In this document: positions 55,124 to 61,807 of the stretch, in pieces
Layout of the letters: each line of letters starts with the position of its first letter
How positions within the stretch are numbered: the stretch's first letter is position 1
NCBI GenBank assembly: GCA_044357345.1
Contig: JBIKPR010000002.1
Span: 1 to 64,000, forward strand
DNA: 64,000 bases
From: JABMMZ01 sp044357345
GTDB lineage: Bacteria; Bacteroidota; Bacteroidia; NS11-12g; UBA955
Reading direction: 5' to 3'
Made by a program: the position numbers and the translations under genes
The notes under the pieces: generated by a model
Told to the model about the DNA's origin: nothing
The model's database searches: none
What the model saw: the letters and a program-made list of their open reading frames with translations, nothing else

Positions 55124-55388
55124 CCCGCTGGCAGAACAAATATTATCGCTCTTGGTTTTTGAAGAAACCTTCGAGCAATTGCTTTCAGAATTGCCGCAAT
55201 TCAGCTATTACGCTATCGCTGATGAACTGAAAACTTTAATCGTAAAAGATTACGCACGCCCTTGCCGGGATATTGAAAGCGATATCACCTCAGGTATTTT
55301 ATATGATTCTGATCATTTAAATGCTTATAGTTTTACACTTACAGCTTGCGGAATCACATATCTAGAAAATAACTTAAAACTAAAGTAA
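55107..55388 (+). CDS. Hypothetical protein, possibly a winged-helix domain
   Basis: A 93-residue soluble protein. It overlaps the DUF5522 gene by 17 nt in another frame. The pattern is helix (EEQLDPLAEQILSLLVFEETFEQLLSELP), helix, strand-rich (YAIADELKTLIVKDYARP), then SFTLTACGITYLENNLK, as in small winged-helix domains that sense or bind a partner. I do not recognise the family. Confidence 0.6.
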   Translation: MEEQLDPLAEQILSLLVFEETFEQLLSELPQFSYYAIADELKTLIVKDYARPCRDIESDITSGILYDSDHLNAYSFTLTACGITYLENNLKLK

Positions 55389-55431
55389 AAGTCACTTTAT
55401 TCTTTGGAAAATAGGTGTATTATTGCAAGTA

Positions 55432-56322
55432 ATGAAATTCGGTGCAATAGACATTGGTTCCAACGGAGTAAGGCTTTTGATATCAAGGCCTTTACAAGAA
55501 GATACATTAAAGCCTGAATGGAAAAAGGTTGAATTTACCCGCTTGCCAATTCGTTTGGGCGACGATGTGTTTAGCACCAAAGAAATTGGAAAAAAGAAAA
55601 CTGAATTACTGACCAAAGCGGTTAAAGCCTTTAGTTTGTTGTTGGATATTTACAATGTCGACTTTTACAGAGCATGCGCAACCAGTGCCATGCGCGATGC
55701 CAAGAATTCAGATAAGATTGTTAAACTCATTAAAAAGGAAACTGGTATCACAATAGATATCATTACAGGTAATGCCGAGAGCAAACTGATAATGAATGCC
55801 TTCCTGCATATGTTACCAAAAACAGAAACTTTCTTACACGTTGATGTTGGCGGTGGAAGTACCGAGTTGACCTTAATTCAAGAAAACAAAGCCTTGGTGG
55901 GGAAAAGTTTTAACATTGGAACAGTAAGGGCAAGAGAGAATAAAATTAAGCCGGAAGAGTACGATAAAATGCATGCCTGGATTAAAGAACATGTAACCTG
56001 GGTGCCCAAATTAAAAGGGGTAGGAACGGGAGGTAATATCCATAAATTTGGAGAGTTGGCCGGAGTTTCCCAAGGCAATTATATGAAATTGCAAAAGTTG
56101 ATAGAATTAACGGAAGATATTGAAGCCATCGATTTGTATGAGAGGGTTTACCATTTAAAATTAAATCCAGATAGGGCAGAAGTTATCGATGTGGCAGGTC
56201 GAATTTATATGGACATTTTTGCACGCACCAATATTTCTGATATTCTAACTCCATACCATGGTTTGAAAGATGGAATTATCCAAGATTTGTGGGAACGTTT
56301 TTACACCAAACAAAAGGATTAA
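55432..56322 (+). CDS. Ppx/GppA-family phosphatase
   Basis: About 296 residues from the ATG at 55432 (a TTG at 55423 would add three). ASKHA-fold signatures: FGAIDIGSNGVRLLI at the start, the second phosphate loop HVDVGGGSTELTLIQ (about 138-152), and ATSAMRDAKN between. It resembles the short, about 300-residue, exopolyphosphatase/guanosine pentaphosphate phosphatases without the HD domain. Acts on polyphosphate or pppGpp in stringent-response balance. Confidence 0.93.
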   Translation: MKFGAIDIGSNGVRLLISRPLQEDTLKPEWKKVEFTRLPIRLGDDVFSTKEIGKKKTELLTKAVKAFSLLLDIYNVDFYRACATSAMRDAKNSDKIVKLIKKETGITIDIITGNAESKLIMNAFLHMLPKTETFLHVDVGGGSTELTLIQENKALVGKSFNIGTVRARENKIKPEEYDKMHAWIKEHVTWVPKLKGVGTGGNIHKFGELAGVSQGNYMKLQKLIELTEDIEAIDLYERVYHLKLNPDRAEVIDVAGRIYMDIFARTNISDILTPYHGLKDGIIQDLWERFYTKQKD

Positions 56323-56472
56323 TTCAAAAAGCCAGGACTTTCTTTTATCCGCATATAAATCGTTTGAATTTATGCGTTTGTCGTTTTCTTCCATTTTCTT
56401 CTCTAATTTTCTTCGGTTTTAGTCAATAAATGCTTAAATTCGCACCCGTTTTAAAAGACCAATAAGAGAAAA

Positions 56473-56889
56473 ATGACCAACAAAACCTTCACCATGATTA
56501 AGCCTGATGCAGTAGCAAACGGCCACACTGGAAAAATCATCGACGATATTTTAGCTGCAGGCTTCAAAATCGAAGCAATGAAATATTTACAATTAACACA
56601 AGCGCAAGCTGAAGCATTTTATGGTGTTCACAGCGAGCGTCCATTCTTCAGAGATTTGGTTAACTTTATGATCAGCGGTCCTATCGTTGCTGCAATTTTA
56701 GAAGGTGACAATGCGATTGAAAATTTCAGAAATTTAATCGGTGCAACCAACCCTGCAAACGCAGCAGAAGGAACCATCCGTAAAAAATATGCGGTGAGCA
56801 TTGATGCAAACGCAATCCATGGTAGCGACAGCGACGAGAATGCAGCAATTGAAGGCAACTTCTTTTTCTCATCATTCGAACGTTTCTAA
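56473..56889 (+). CDS. ndk: Nucleoside diphosphate kinase
   Basis: A 138-residue Ndk. The phosphoaccepting His is H116 in NAIHGSDSDENA; other marks are TFTMIKPDAVANGHTGKI, SERPFFRDLVNFM and FRNLIGATNP. It moves the gamma-phosphate between nucleotides. It has its own hairpin terminator. Confidence 0.97.
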   Translation: MTNKTFTMIKPDAVANGHTGKIIDDILAAGFKIEAMKYLQLTQAQAEAFYGVHSERPFFRDLVNFMISGPIVAAILEGDNAIENFRNLIGATNPANAAEGTIRKKYAVSIDANAIHGSDSDENAAIEGNFFFSSFERF

Positions 56890-56912
56890 GCTTTAATACA
56901 AAAATAATTCAA

Positions 56913-56949
56913 GAGAAGCATCTACGAAAGTGGGTGCTTTTCTTTTTGT
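56913..56949 (+). terminator. Terminator of ndk
   Basis: GAGAAGCATCTAC (56913-56925) pairs (with wobbles) with GTGGGTGCTTTTC (56930-56942) around a GAAA loop, then T's. Confidence 0.85.
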
Positions 56950-56950
56950 T

Positions 56951-56993
56951 CCCGAGAAGGATTCAGCCGCAGGGCGGCTGAATCCTTCTCGGG
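56951..56993. repeat. Perfect 20-bp inverted repeat with a three-base loop
   Basis: CCCGAGAAGGATTCAGCCGC (56951-56970), loop AGG, and its exact complement at 56974-56993, placed right behind the ndk terminator. GC-rich compared with its surroundings. It does not carry the CAACAGCAAGAGGG repeat. Confidence 0.9.
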
Positions 56994-57075
56994 TTTGCTT
57001 CCTTCCTCCCAATTCCGTAAATTTGTATTTTTATAAGGCATATCAGGGTTTTGTAAAAGTTAAAATTGCCAGCGT

Positions 57076-57942
57076 ATGAAAATCGGGTTGTACACCAAAG
57101 TCGTTAACACGCCTAGACAAGTAAAGTTGATGGATGACATTATTGGTTTCTTGCTTTCTGAGCAGGTTGATCTGTATTTGCACAGCTATTTGGCTTCTTG
57201 TCTTGAAAATAAATATGGATTACCAGAGTTTGAATACCTCTGCAAGAAATCGGCTGAACTCGATTTTTTAATTAGTGTGGGTGGAGATGGTACCATACTC
57301 AGTGCTGTAGAAATAACAGGCGATAGTCAAGTGCCAATTATCGGGGTTAATACTGGTCGTTTGGGTTTCTTAGCCAATGTATCAACCGACGGATTTATTC
57401 AAGCATTCAAAGAACTTAAAGTCGGGAATTATTCCTTAGACAAACGAACGCTTTTGCAATTGGAAAGCAATGCCGATTTGTTCCGTTTTAACTATGCACT
57501 CAACGATTTTGTTTTGCATAAAAAAGAAACCAGCAGCATGATCACTGTGCATGCGTTTTTAAATGGTGAACCATTGAATTCCTATTGGGCTGATGGACTT
57601 ATTGTTTCTACACCTACAGGTTCTTCAGGGTATTCCTTGAGCTGCGGTGGTCCAATATTGTTCCCAAAATCTTCCAGTTTGGTTGTTACGCCCATTGCCC
57701 CGCACAATTTAAATGTAAGGCCGGTTATTATTCCGGATGATCAAGTTTTGAGTTTTGAAATTGAAGGCAGAAGTGCCAATTTTTTAGCCTCTTTAGACAG
57801 CCGTTCGGTAACCATCGATCAGACCATACAAATAGCAATTCGCAAAGCTGATTTTCACATCAATTTGGTGCGTTTCGAAGGCGATACCTTCTTGAAAACA
57901 TTGCGCCAAAAAATGCTGTGGGGTATGGACAATAGAAATTAA
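57076..57942 (+). CDS. nadK: NAD kinase
   Basis: A 288-residue NadK. The signature SVGGDGTILSAVE (about 67-79), VNTGRLGFLANVS, and TPTGSSGYSLSCGGPI are all present. It phosphorylates NAD to NADP. ATG at 57076. Followed 47 bp later by xth. Confidence 0.96.
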   Translation: MKIGLYTKVVNTPRQVKLMDDIIGFLLSEQVDLYLHSYLASCLENKYGLPEFEYLCKKSAELDFLISVGGDGTILSAVEITGDSQVPIIGVNTGRLGFLANVSTDGFIQAFKELKVGNYSLDKRTLLQLESNADLFRFNYALNDFVLHKKETSSMITVHAFLNGEPLNSYWADGLIVSTPTGSSGYSLSCGGPILFPKSSSLVVTPIAPHNLNVRPVIIPDDQVLSFEIEGRSANFLASLDSRSVTIDQTIQIAIRKADFHINLVRFEGDTFLKTLRQKMLWGMDNRN

Positions 57943-57974
57943 TTCTCGGGCTTTTACAAGCTCGAAAAATATCT

Positions 57975-57982
57975 TAAGTTTG
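57975..57982 (+). promoter_or_regulatory. -7 box of xth
   Basis: TAAGTTTG at 57975-57982 with TTTT 19 nt upstream (57952-57955), 7 nt before the ATG. Confidence 0.45.
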
Positions 57983-57989
57983 TTGTCTA

Positions 57990-58748
57990 ATGAAAATCAT
58001 TTCATACAACGTAAACGGCATTCGTTCTGCCATGAGTAAAGGTTTTGTTGATTTTTTAAAACAGGAAAATCCCGATACCGTTTGTCTCCAAGAAATTAAA
58101 GCCCAAGAACAAGACATTGACCAAGCTGCTTTGGAAGCTTTGGGTTACCATTGCTATTGGTTTCCTGCCGAGAAGAAAGGCTATAGTGGGGTAGGTATAC
58201 TGAGTAAAGAAAAAGCAAAATCAGTGCATAAAGGCATGGGCCATTATTTGTTTGACTCAGAGGGTCGTGTGATCAAAGCAGTGTTTGAAAACTGTGAAGT
58301 TATCAGTGCCTATTTTCCTTCCGGTACTACTGGTGATATACGTCAACAAGTGAAGTATGAGTTTTTAGAAGCCTTTCATCAGTTTATCCAAAACGATCCG
58401 AACAGAGATAAATTGTTGGTGTGCGGCGATTATAATATTTGCCATAAAGAAATAGATATACACGATCCCGTAGGCAATAAAAATTCAAGTGGTTTTTTAC
58501 CTGAAGAACGGGTGTGGATGGACCAATGGTTTGGAAGTGGTATGCACGATAGCTTTAGGTTAATTAATCAGGAGCCTCACCATTACACATGGTGGAGTTT
58601 TAGAACTGCTGCCCGAGCGCGCAACAAGGGTTGGAGAATCGACTACATTTCAATTGGAGATAGCATCCGCGAAAGGCTAAGTGCTGCGGGCGTTTTGAGT
58701 GCTTATGTGCACAGCGACCATTGCGGATTATACGCTGAGATAAAATGA
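57990..58748 (+). CDS. xth: Exodeoxyribonuclease III
   Basis: A 252-residue Xth/APE1-type nuclease. Catalytic elements are YNVNGIRSAM, the metal Glu in CLQEIKAQE, CGDYNICHKEIDI, the Trp loop HYTWWSFRTAARARNKGWRIDYI and SDHCGLYAE. It cuts at abasic sites and trims 3' ends. It overlaps the glycosyltransferase start by ATGA. Confidence 0.95.
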   Translation: MKIISYNVNGIRSAMSKGFVDFLKQENPDTVCLQEIKAQEQDIDQAALEALGYHCYWFPAEKKGYSGVGILSKEKAKSVHKGMGHYLFDSEGRVIKAVFENCEVISAYFPSGTTGDIRQQVKYEFLEAFHQFIQNDPNRDKLLVCGDYNICHKEIDIHDPVGNKNSSGFLPEERVWMDQWFGSGMHDSFRLINQEPHHYTWWSFRTAARARNKGWRIDYISIGDSIRERLSAAGVLSAYVHSDHCGLYAEIK

Positions 58749-59497
58749 ACTTTTTAAAACGTTTATTGCCTAAATCATTCAAACAATTTTTGTGGTTTGT
58801 GTTCAAATCCCCACAAAGAAAATGGATTGGATTTTTGTCGGTAATAAGCGATTTAAAGGCATGGTTTTCCACTAGAAAAAGACCAAATAATTTACAAGCA
58901 ATTAGTGTCTGTGTCGGGATTAAAAACCGCAGCCATAATTTATTAAATTACGTCATCCCATCGCTTAATTTATGTCATGGTTTAGAAATGATTGAGCTGT
59001 CTGTATTCGACTGTGGCAGCGATGATATGCATGATTTGGAATCAGAAATTCGCAAGCTTTGGAAGGGTAAATTGGTTTACAAGCAAGCGCCTCAAAAATT
59101 TGCACGAAGCATTAGTTTTAATGCAGCAGTTAAACAAAGTACAAACAACTTAATATTAATTTGCGATGCTGACATGTCCTTGCCTCAAGATGTTCTTGAA
59201 AAAGTAAACCGTTACATTGGGAAATATTCTGCTTGGTTTCCGCAAATTTGGTTTTGCCACGAAGATGGTACTGGTCATTTTATGTCTGAGGGCACAGGAA
59301 TTATGGCAAGCCAACGTCAGCAGTTTTTAGATCTTGGGGGTTATGATGAAAGCATCACCGAATGGGGCAAGGAAGATTGGCTTTTGTTTTTTGAATTTTA
59401 TAAAAAAGGCATAGGCTGTATGCGCAGCAATGAACCGAATTTTATACACCATTACCACGAGAGCTTGAAGCCGGAGGGATTTATACCCTTATTTTGA
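58745..59497 (+). CDS. Family 2 glycosyltransferase
   Basis: A 250-residue GT-A-fold enzyme. The start is a basic N-terminus, then SVCVGIKNRSHNLLNYVIPSL; CDADMSLP is the DxD metal-binding motif. FLDLGGYDESITEWGKEDWLLFFEFYKKG is the acceptor-side motif of chondroitin-polymerase-like and GalNAc/galactosyl transferases. Acceptor unknown. Its stop codon (59495-59497) lies inside a hairpin followed at once by the repeat system. Confidence 0.88.
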   Translation: MNFLKRLLPKSFKQFLWFVFKSPQRKWIGFLSVISDLKAWFSTRKRPNNLQAISVCVGIKNRSHNLLNYVIPSLNLCHGLEMIELSVFDCGSDDMHDLESEIRKLWKGKLVYKQAPQKFARSISFNAAVKQSTNNLILICDADMSLPQDVLEKVNRYIGKYSAWFPQIWFCHEDGTGHFMSEGTGIMASQRQQFLDLGGYDESITEWGKEDWLLFFEFYKKGIGCMRSNEPNFIHHYHESLKPEGFIPLF

Positions 59498-59563
59498 GCA
59501 GAGCTTAAAATAAGCAACAGCAAGAGGGCTGAGTGGAGTTGGAAATACGAGGAGATCTCGAAA
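59488..59563 (+). repeat. Stop-codon hairpin plus CAACAGCAAGAGGG repeat, copy 1
   Basis: Hairpin CTTATTTTGAGC (59488-59499), loop AGA, GCTTAAAATAAG (59503-59514; one G-T pair); the TGA of the glycosyltransferase gene is in its first arm. The repeat begins at 59515 (CAACAGCAAGAGGG, then CTGAGTGGAGT, GGAAATACGA, ATCTCGAAA) and runs to about 59563, ending about 23 nt before the REP unit of the transposase. Confidence 0.8.
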
Positions 59564-59586
59564 TAAGTGAAAATAAAAATACGATT

Positions 59587-59648
59587 ACATGTTGTTGGAA
59601 TCCCTGCCAACAACGCCGCCAGTGCGATGACATAGTAGTTGTTTACGC
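59587..59648 (+). repeat. REP unit, left end of RAYT
   Basis: Hairpin GTTGTTGG (59591-59598), loop AATCCCTG, CCAACAAC (59607-59614); preceded by the constant ACAT and followed by CGCC and AGTAGTTGTTTAC. The ACAT prefix sits where a RAYT would cut next to the hairpin. Confidence 0.8.
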
Positions 59649-59683
59649 TTGTAAGTAGTTCTAATTTTTTGTATCTTTAAGAT

Positions 59684-60217
59684 ATGAAAGCTAAATTTAA
59701 TGAAACACTATTCTTCACTGCAACCGATCTAAATTGGATGCCTCTATTACAAAGTAAAACAAATAAGAATGATATTTTAGATTGTTTGAGTTATCTATCT
59801 AAGAATGACAAATGTAGAATATATGCATTCGTTATTATGCCGAATCACATTCACTTAATTCTCGATTTAATTTCTATAAACAAATCTTCATTTCAAAACA
59901 GTTTTTTAGCTTATACTGCTAAGCAATGTTTAAATCACTTGAAAAATACGAACTCTATATACCTGCCAAATTTAAAATCTACACAAGGTGATCGTCAATT
60001 TCAATTTTGGGAACGTAACCCTTTTTGGACTTACATTCAAAATGAAGAATTAATGATTCAGAAAATTGGATACATTCATTTAAATCCAGTTCGCAAAGGC
60101 TATTTGAAATGTAAAACTGGTAGAGATTACTTTTACAGTTCCGCAAAGTCTTATGCAGATAAAACGGCTTATTTCGATTTTTTGAACTTAACCTGTCTTA
60201 ATTATGAATGGGGTTAG
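59684..60217 (+). CDS. REP-associated tyrosine transposase (Y1/IS200-like)
   Basis: A 177-residue single-strand transposase of the RAYT/TnpA_REP type. The metal-binding HUH motif is VIMPNHIHLIL (H55, H57) and the nucleophile is Y130 in GYIHLNPVRKGY. The FFTATDLNWMPLL start and ERNPFWTYIQNEELM middle fit the family. RAYTs cut and rejoin single-stranded REP hairpins and are held responsible for spreading REP sequences. It is full length with all motifs, so the system could be active. A TATCTTTA box (59672-59679) lies 4 nt before the ATG. Confidence 0.9.
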   Translation: MKAKFNETLFFTATDLNWMPLLQSKTNKNDILDCLSYLSKNDKCRIYAFVIMPNHIHLILDLISINKSSFQNSFLAYTAKQCLNHLKNTNSIYLPNLKSTQGDRQFQFWERNPFWTYIQNEELMIQKIGYIHLNPVRKGYLKCKTGRDYFYSSAKSYADKTAYFDFLNLTCLNYEWG

Positions 60218-60229
60218 CGCGCCTGAAGA

Positions 60230-60292
60230 GACGTTAACAACTATATTAACATTTTTTTTATGGCGTTGTTGGCAGGGATTCCAACAACATGT
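60230..60292 (-). repeat. REP unit, right end of RAYT
   Basis: Inverted copy of the left unit: CCAACAACATGT at 60281-60292, GTTGTTGG at 60265-60272 with loop CAGGGATT. The run of eight T's and the CGTTAACAAC are at its inner side. Confidence 0.8.
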
Positions 60293-60321
60293 TTTAGGAA
60301 GTCTTGTCCTAACTGTTTCCC

Positions 60322-60774
60322 CTACTGTGCGTTCAAAAATGACAACTGTGCCATTTCTTTTTCTTGCTCGGAGCGCATGCCTATGCCTAGGTCGCCAGCA
60401 TTGCTAACGTAGAAGGCAAGTTCTTTTAAACTGGTATATAAATCGTGGGCGAAAGTAGAATCTAGTTTTGGGAAAATATCGTTTAAGCCTTTCAACATAG
60501 AGATCAACATGTCGTTTCTTTCTGTGGTTGATTCGGGCAAAGAGCTAATTAACATTTCTATGCTTTCTTCAGTGTGTCCATCAACGGTTTTGTAAACGCC
60601 ACTTACATCGCGGGTTTCAGAATACGTTTTGATGTGGATGATTTTAACGGCTTGTTCGATTTCGCTAGGGGTGAATTCACCATCAGAACCAGACACCAAG
60701 GCTGAAATTAATACTGGTGCATTAACGATTAAATTTTTTTCGGCTGACGATAAATGTTCTATTTTGCTGAGCAT
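60322..60774 (-). CDS. Hypothetical helical protein, TerB-like pattern
   Basis: About 150 residues from the ATG at 60774 (a longer frame begins at 60801 but the extra residues are hydrophobic and unconserved). All-alpha: AEKNLIVNAPVLISALVSGSDGEFTPSEIEQAVKIIHI has the D-G-x-F-x-x-x-E pattern seen in TerB/tellurite-resistance and EF-hand-like proteins. Further helices (MLISSLPESTTERND, LYTSLKELAFYVSNAGD) follow. The end, GIGMRSEQEKEMAQL, suggests a folded helical bundle. Function unknown. It ends 30 bp from the RAYT right end. Confidence 0.65.
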   Translation of the reverse strand: MLSKIEHLSSAEKNLIVNAPVLISALVSGSDGEFTPSEIEQAVKIIHIKTYSETRDVSGVYKTVDGHTEESIEMLISSLPESTTERNDMLISMLKGLNDIFPKLDSTFAHDLYTSLKELAFYVSNAGDLGIGMRSEQEKEMAQLSFLNAQ

Positions 60775-60827
60775 ACAAATGTTTATATTACTTTTGCGCA
60801 AAAGTACAATTTTTTAGCTTTGACACA

Positions 60828-61469
60828 ATGGTAGAAATGGTGAAATTTTTTTTAAGGGAGGAATGGAAAGGCAAATACGCTATTGTCGGGGCTTTTCTGT
60901 ACATTTTTACCGCGGTTCTCATCACGTTTTTAAGTCTCCCAGGCATGGACAAGCCCCATTTTAGTGCCATCTTCTGGATTGTTATTGTATTTACCACCTT
61001 GCAAGGCATCTCAAAAGCCTTTATACAAATGCGCAAAAACAATTTCGTTTTTTGGCATCAAATCTGTTCCCCTCAACATTTTTTAGCCGCCCGTTTAATC
61101 ACCTCAGCGCTTTTAATGATGGTCTTTACCTTATTCGCGTATGCCGTGTTTACCCTCATGCACGGTCAAGTGAGCGAAGGTGGTCCTAGTTTCTTATTGG
61201 TCTGCCTTGTTACGGGCATAGGCATATCGTCTATCTTTACCATTAGCAGCAGCATAGCTACCAAAACAGATAATCCAGGTGTCTTATTGCCGGTATTGAC
61301 TTTCCCTGTTATTCTGCCCTTAATCTTAATAGGTTCCAAAGCAGGCAAAAAGGCCATCGATGAACTAGGTTTCTCGGTCCTGCTTCCCGACCTATTGGTG
61401 CTTATGGCATTTAATGTTTTGATTGTGGTAATGGGCTTGGTGTTGATTAAGTTTATATGGAAGGAGTAG
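60828..61469 (+). CDS. ccmB: Heme exporter protein B (CcmB), ABC-transporter permease
   Basis: A 213-residue protein with six membrane helices. Family marks are FLREEWKGKYAI at the start, FSAIFWIVIVFTTLQGISKAFIQM, and SPQHFLAARLITSALLMM. GIGISSIFTISSSIATKTDNPGVLLPVLTFPVILPLIL is the highly conserved CcmB stretch. It is the permease of the c-type cytochrome maturation ABC exporter. ccmA, ccmC and ccmE are absent: what follows is repeats and a reversed gene. Its TAG (61467-61469) is inside a hairpin. Confidence 0.9.
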   Translation: MVEMVKFFLREEWKGKYAIVGAFLYIFTAVLITFLSLPGMDKPHFSAIFWIVIVFTTLQGISKAFIQMRKNNFVFWHQICSPQHFLAARLITSALLMMVFTLFAYAVFTLMHGQVSEGGPSFLLVCLVTGIGISSIFTISSSIATKTDNPGVLLPVLTFPVILPLILIGSKAGKKAIDELGFSVLLPDLLVLMAFNVLIVVMGLVLIKFIWKE

Positions 61470-61543
61470 CTCTTCGCCTTGCGAAGAGCTACTCCACAAC
61501 AGCAAGAGGGCTGAGTGGAGTGGGAAATACGACGAGATTTCGA
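61463..61543 (+). repeat. Stop-codon hairpin plus CAACAGCAAGAGGG repeat, copy 2
   Basis: A perfect 15-bp stem, GGAGTAGCTCTTCGC (61463-61477), loop CTT, GCGAAGAGCTACTCC (61481-61495). The ccmB stop codon is in the first arm. The repeat ACAACAGCAAGAGGG starts at 61496 and runs through GAGTGGAGTGGGAAATACGA to GATTTCGAAA at 61543. Confidence 0.85.
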
Positions 61544-61560
61544 AAATATTATAGATCAAA

Positions 61561-61586
61561 AAATACGATTACATGTTGTAATGGCG
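61561..61586 (+). repeat. REP remnant between repeat copies 2 and 3
   Basis: AAATACGATTACATGTTGT (61561-61579) copies the junction found at 59578-59595; it then jumps to AATGGCG (61580-61586), so the hairpin centre is missing. Confidence 0.65.
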
Positions 61587-61613
61587 TTTTTTTTAAGTGT
61601 AACACTTTGAAGG

Positions 61614-61676
61614 GCGAAGAGCTATTCCACAACAGCAAGAGGGATGAGTGGAGTAGGAAATACGACTAGATTTCAA
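61614..61676 (+). repeat. CAACAGCAAGAGGG repeat, copy 3
   Basis: GCGAAGAGCTATTCC (61614-61628), a near copy of the right arm of the hairpin of copy 2, followed by the repeat with a few changes (GGATGAG, GGAGTAGG, GACTAGATTTCAA). The left arm is missing, so this looks like a duplication of 61481-61543. Confidence 0.8.
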
Positions 61677-61754
61677 TTCAATAACAATTGACGAAATTGC
61701 ATAGAAACTCGAGCTCGAAATTTATAGGGATACTAGAATCTCCAAACTACATCG

Positions 61755-61807
61755 ACTAAACTCAGCCCTGTTGCTGTTGTTCCTTATTGAGCCGGAGGCT
61801 CAATAAG
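61755..61807 (-). repeat. Stop-codon hairpin plus CAACAGCAAGAGGG repeat, copy 4
   Basis: On the minus strand: hairpin CTTATTGAGCC, loop TCC, GGCTCAATAAG (61807-61783) with the stop of the downstream minus gene (61800-61802) in its first arm, then G, then the repeat AACAACAGCAACAGGGCTGA (61781-61762) and GTTTAGT. It matches copies 1-3 in 23 of 27 bases. The 330-bp gap 61470-61799 is made wholly of these pieces. Confidence 0.75.

Larger units (their letters stand above)
59587..60292 (+). mobile_element. RAYT (REP-associated tyrosine transposase) unit
   Basis: A 706-bp unit whose ends are inverted REP sequences around a Y1 transposase gene. The left end (59587-59617) and the right end (60262-60292) are a perfect 31-bp inverted repeat, beginning ACATGTTGTTGG and containing hairpin GTTGTTGG/CCAACAAC. 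The inverted similarity extends inward to GTAGTTGTTTACGC (near 59635-59648) versus CGTTAACAACTA (60232-60243), about 62 bp. Confidence 0.85.

Noticed and set aside
59498..61799. Retron, DGR or prophage remnant
   Set aside because: No reverse transcriptase, integrase or phage structural gene; the only recombinase is the HUH transposase.
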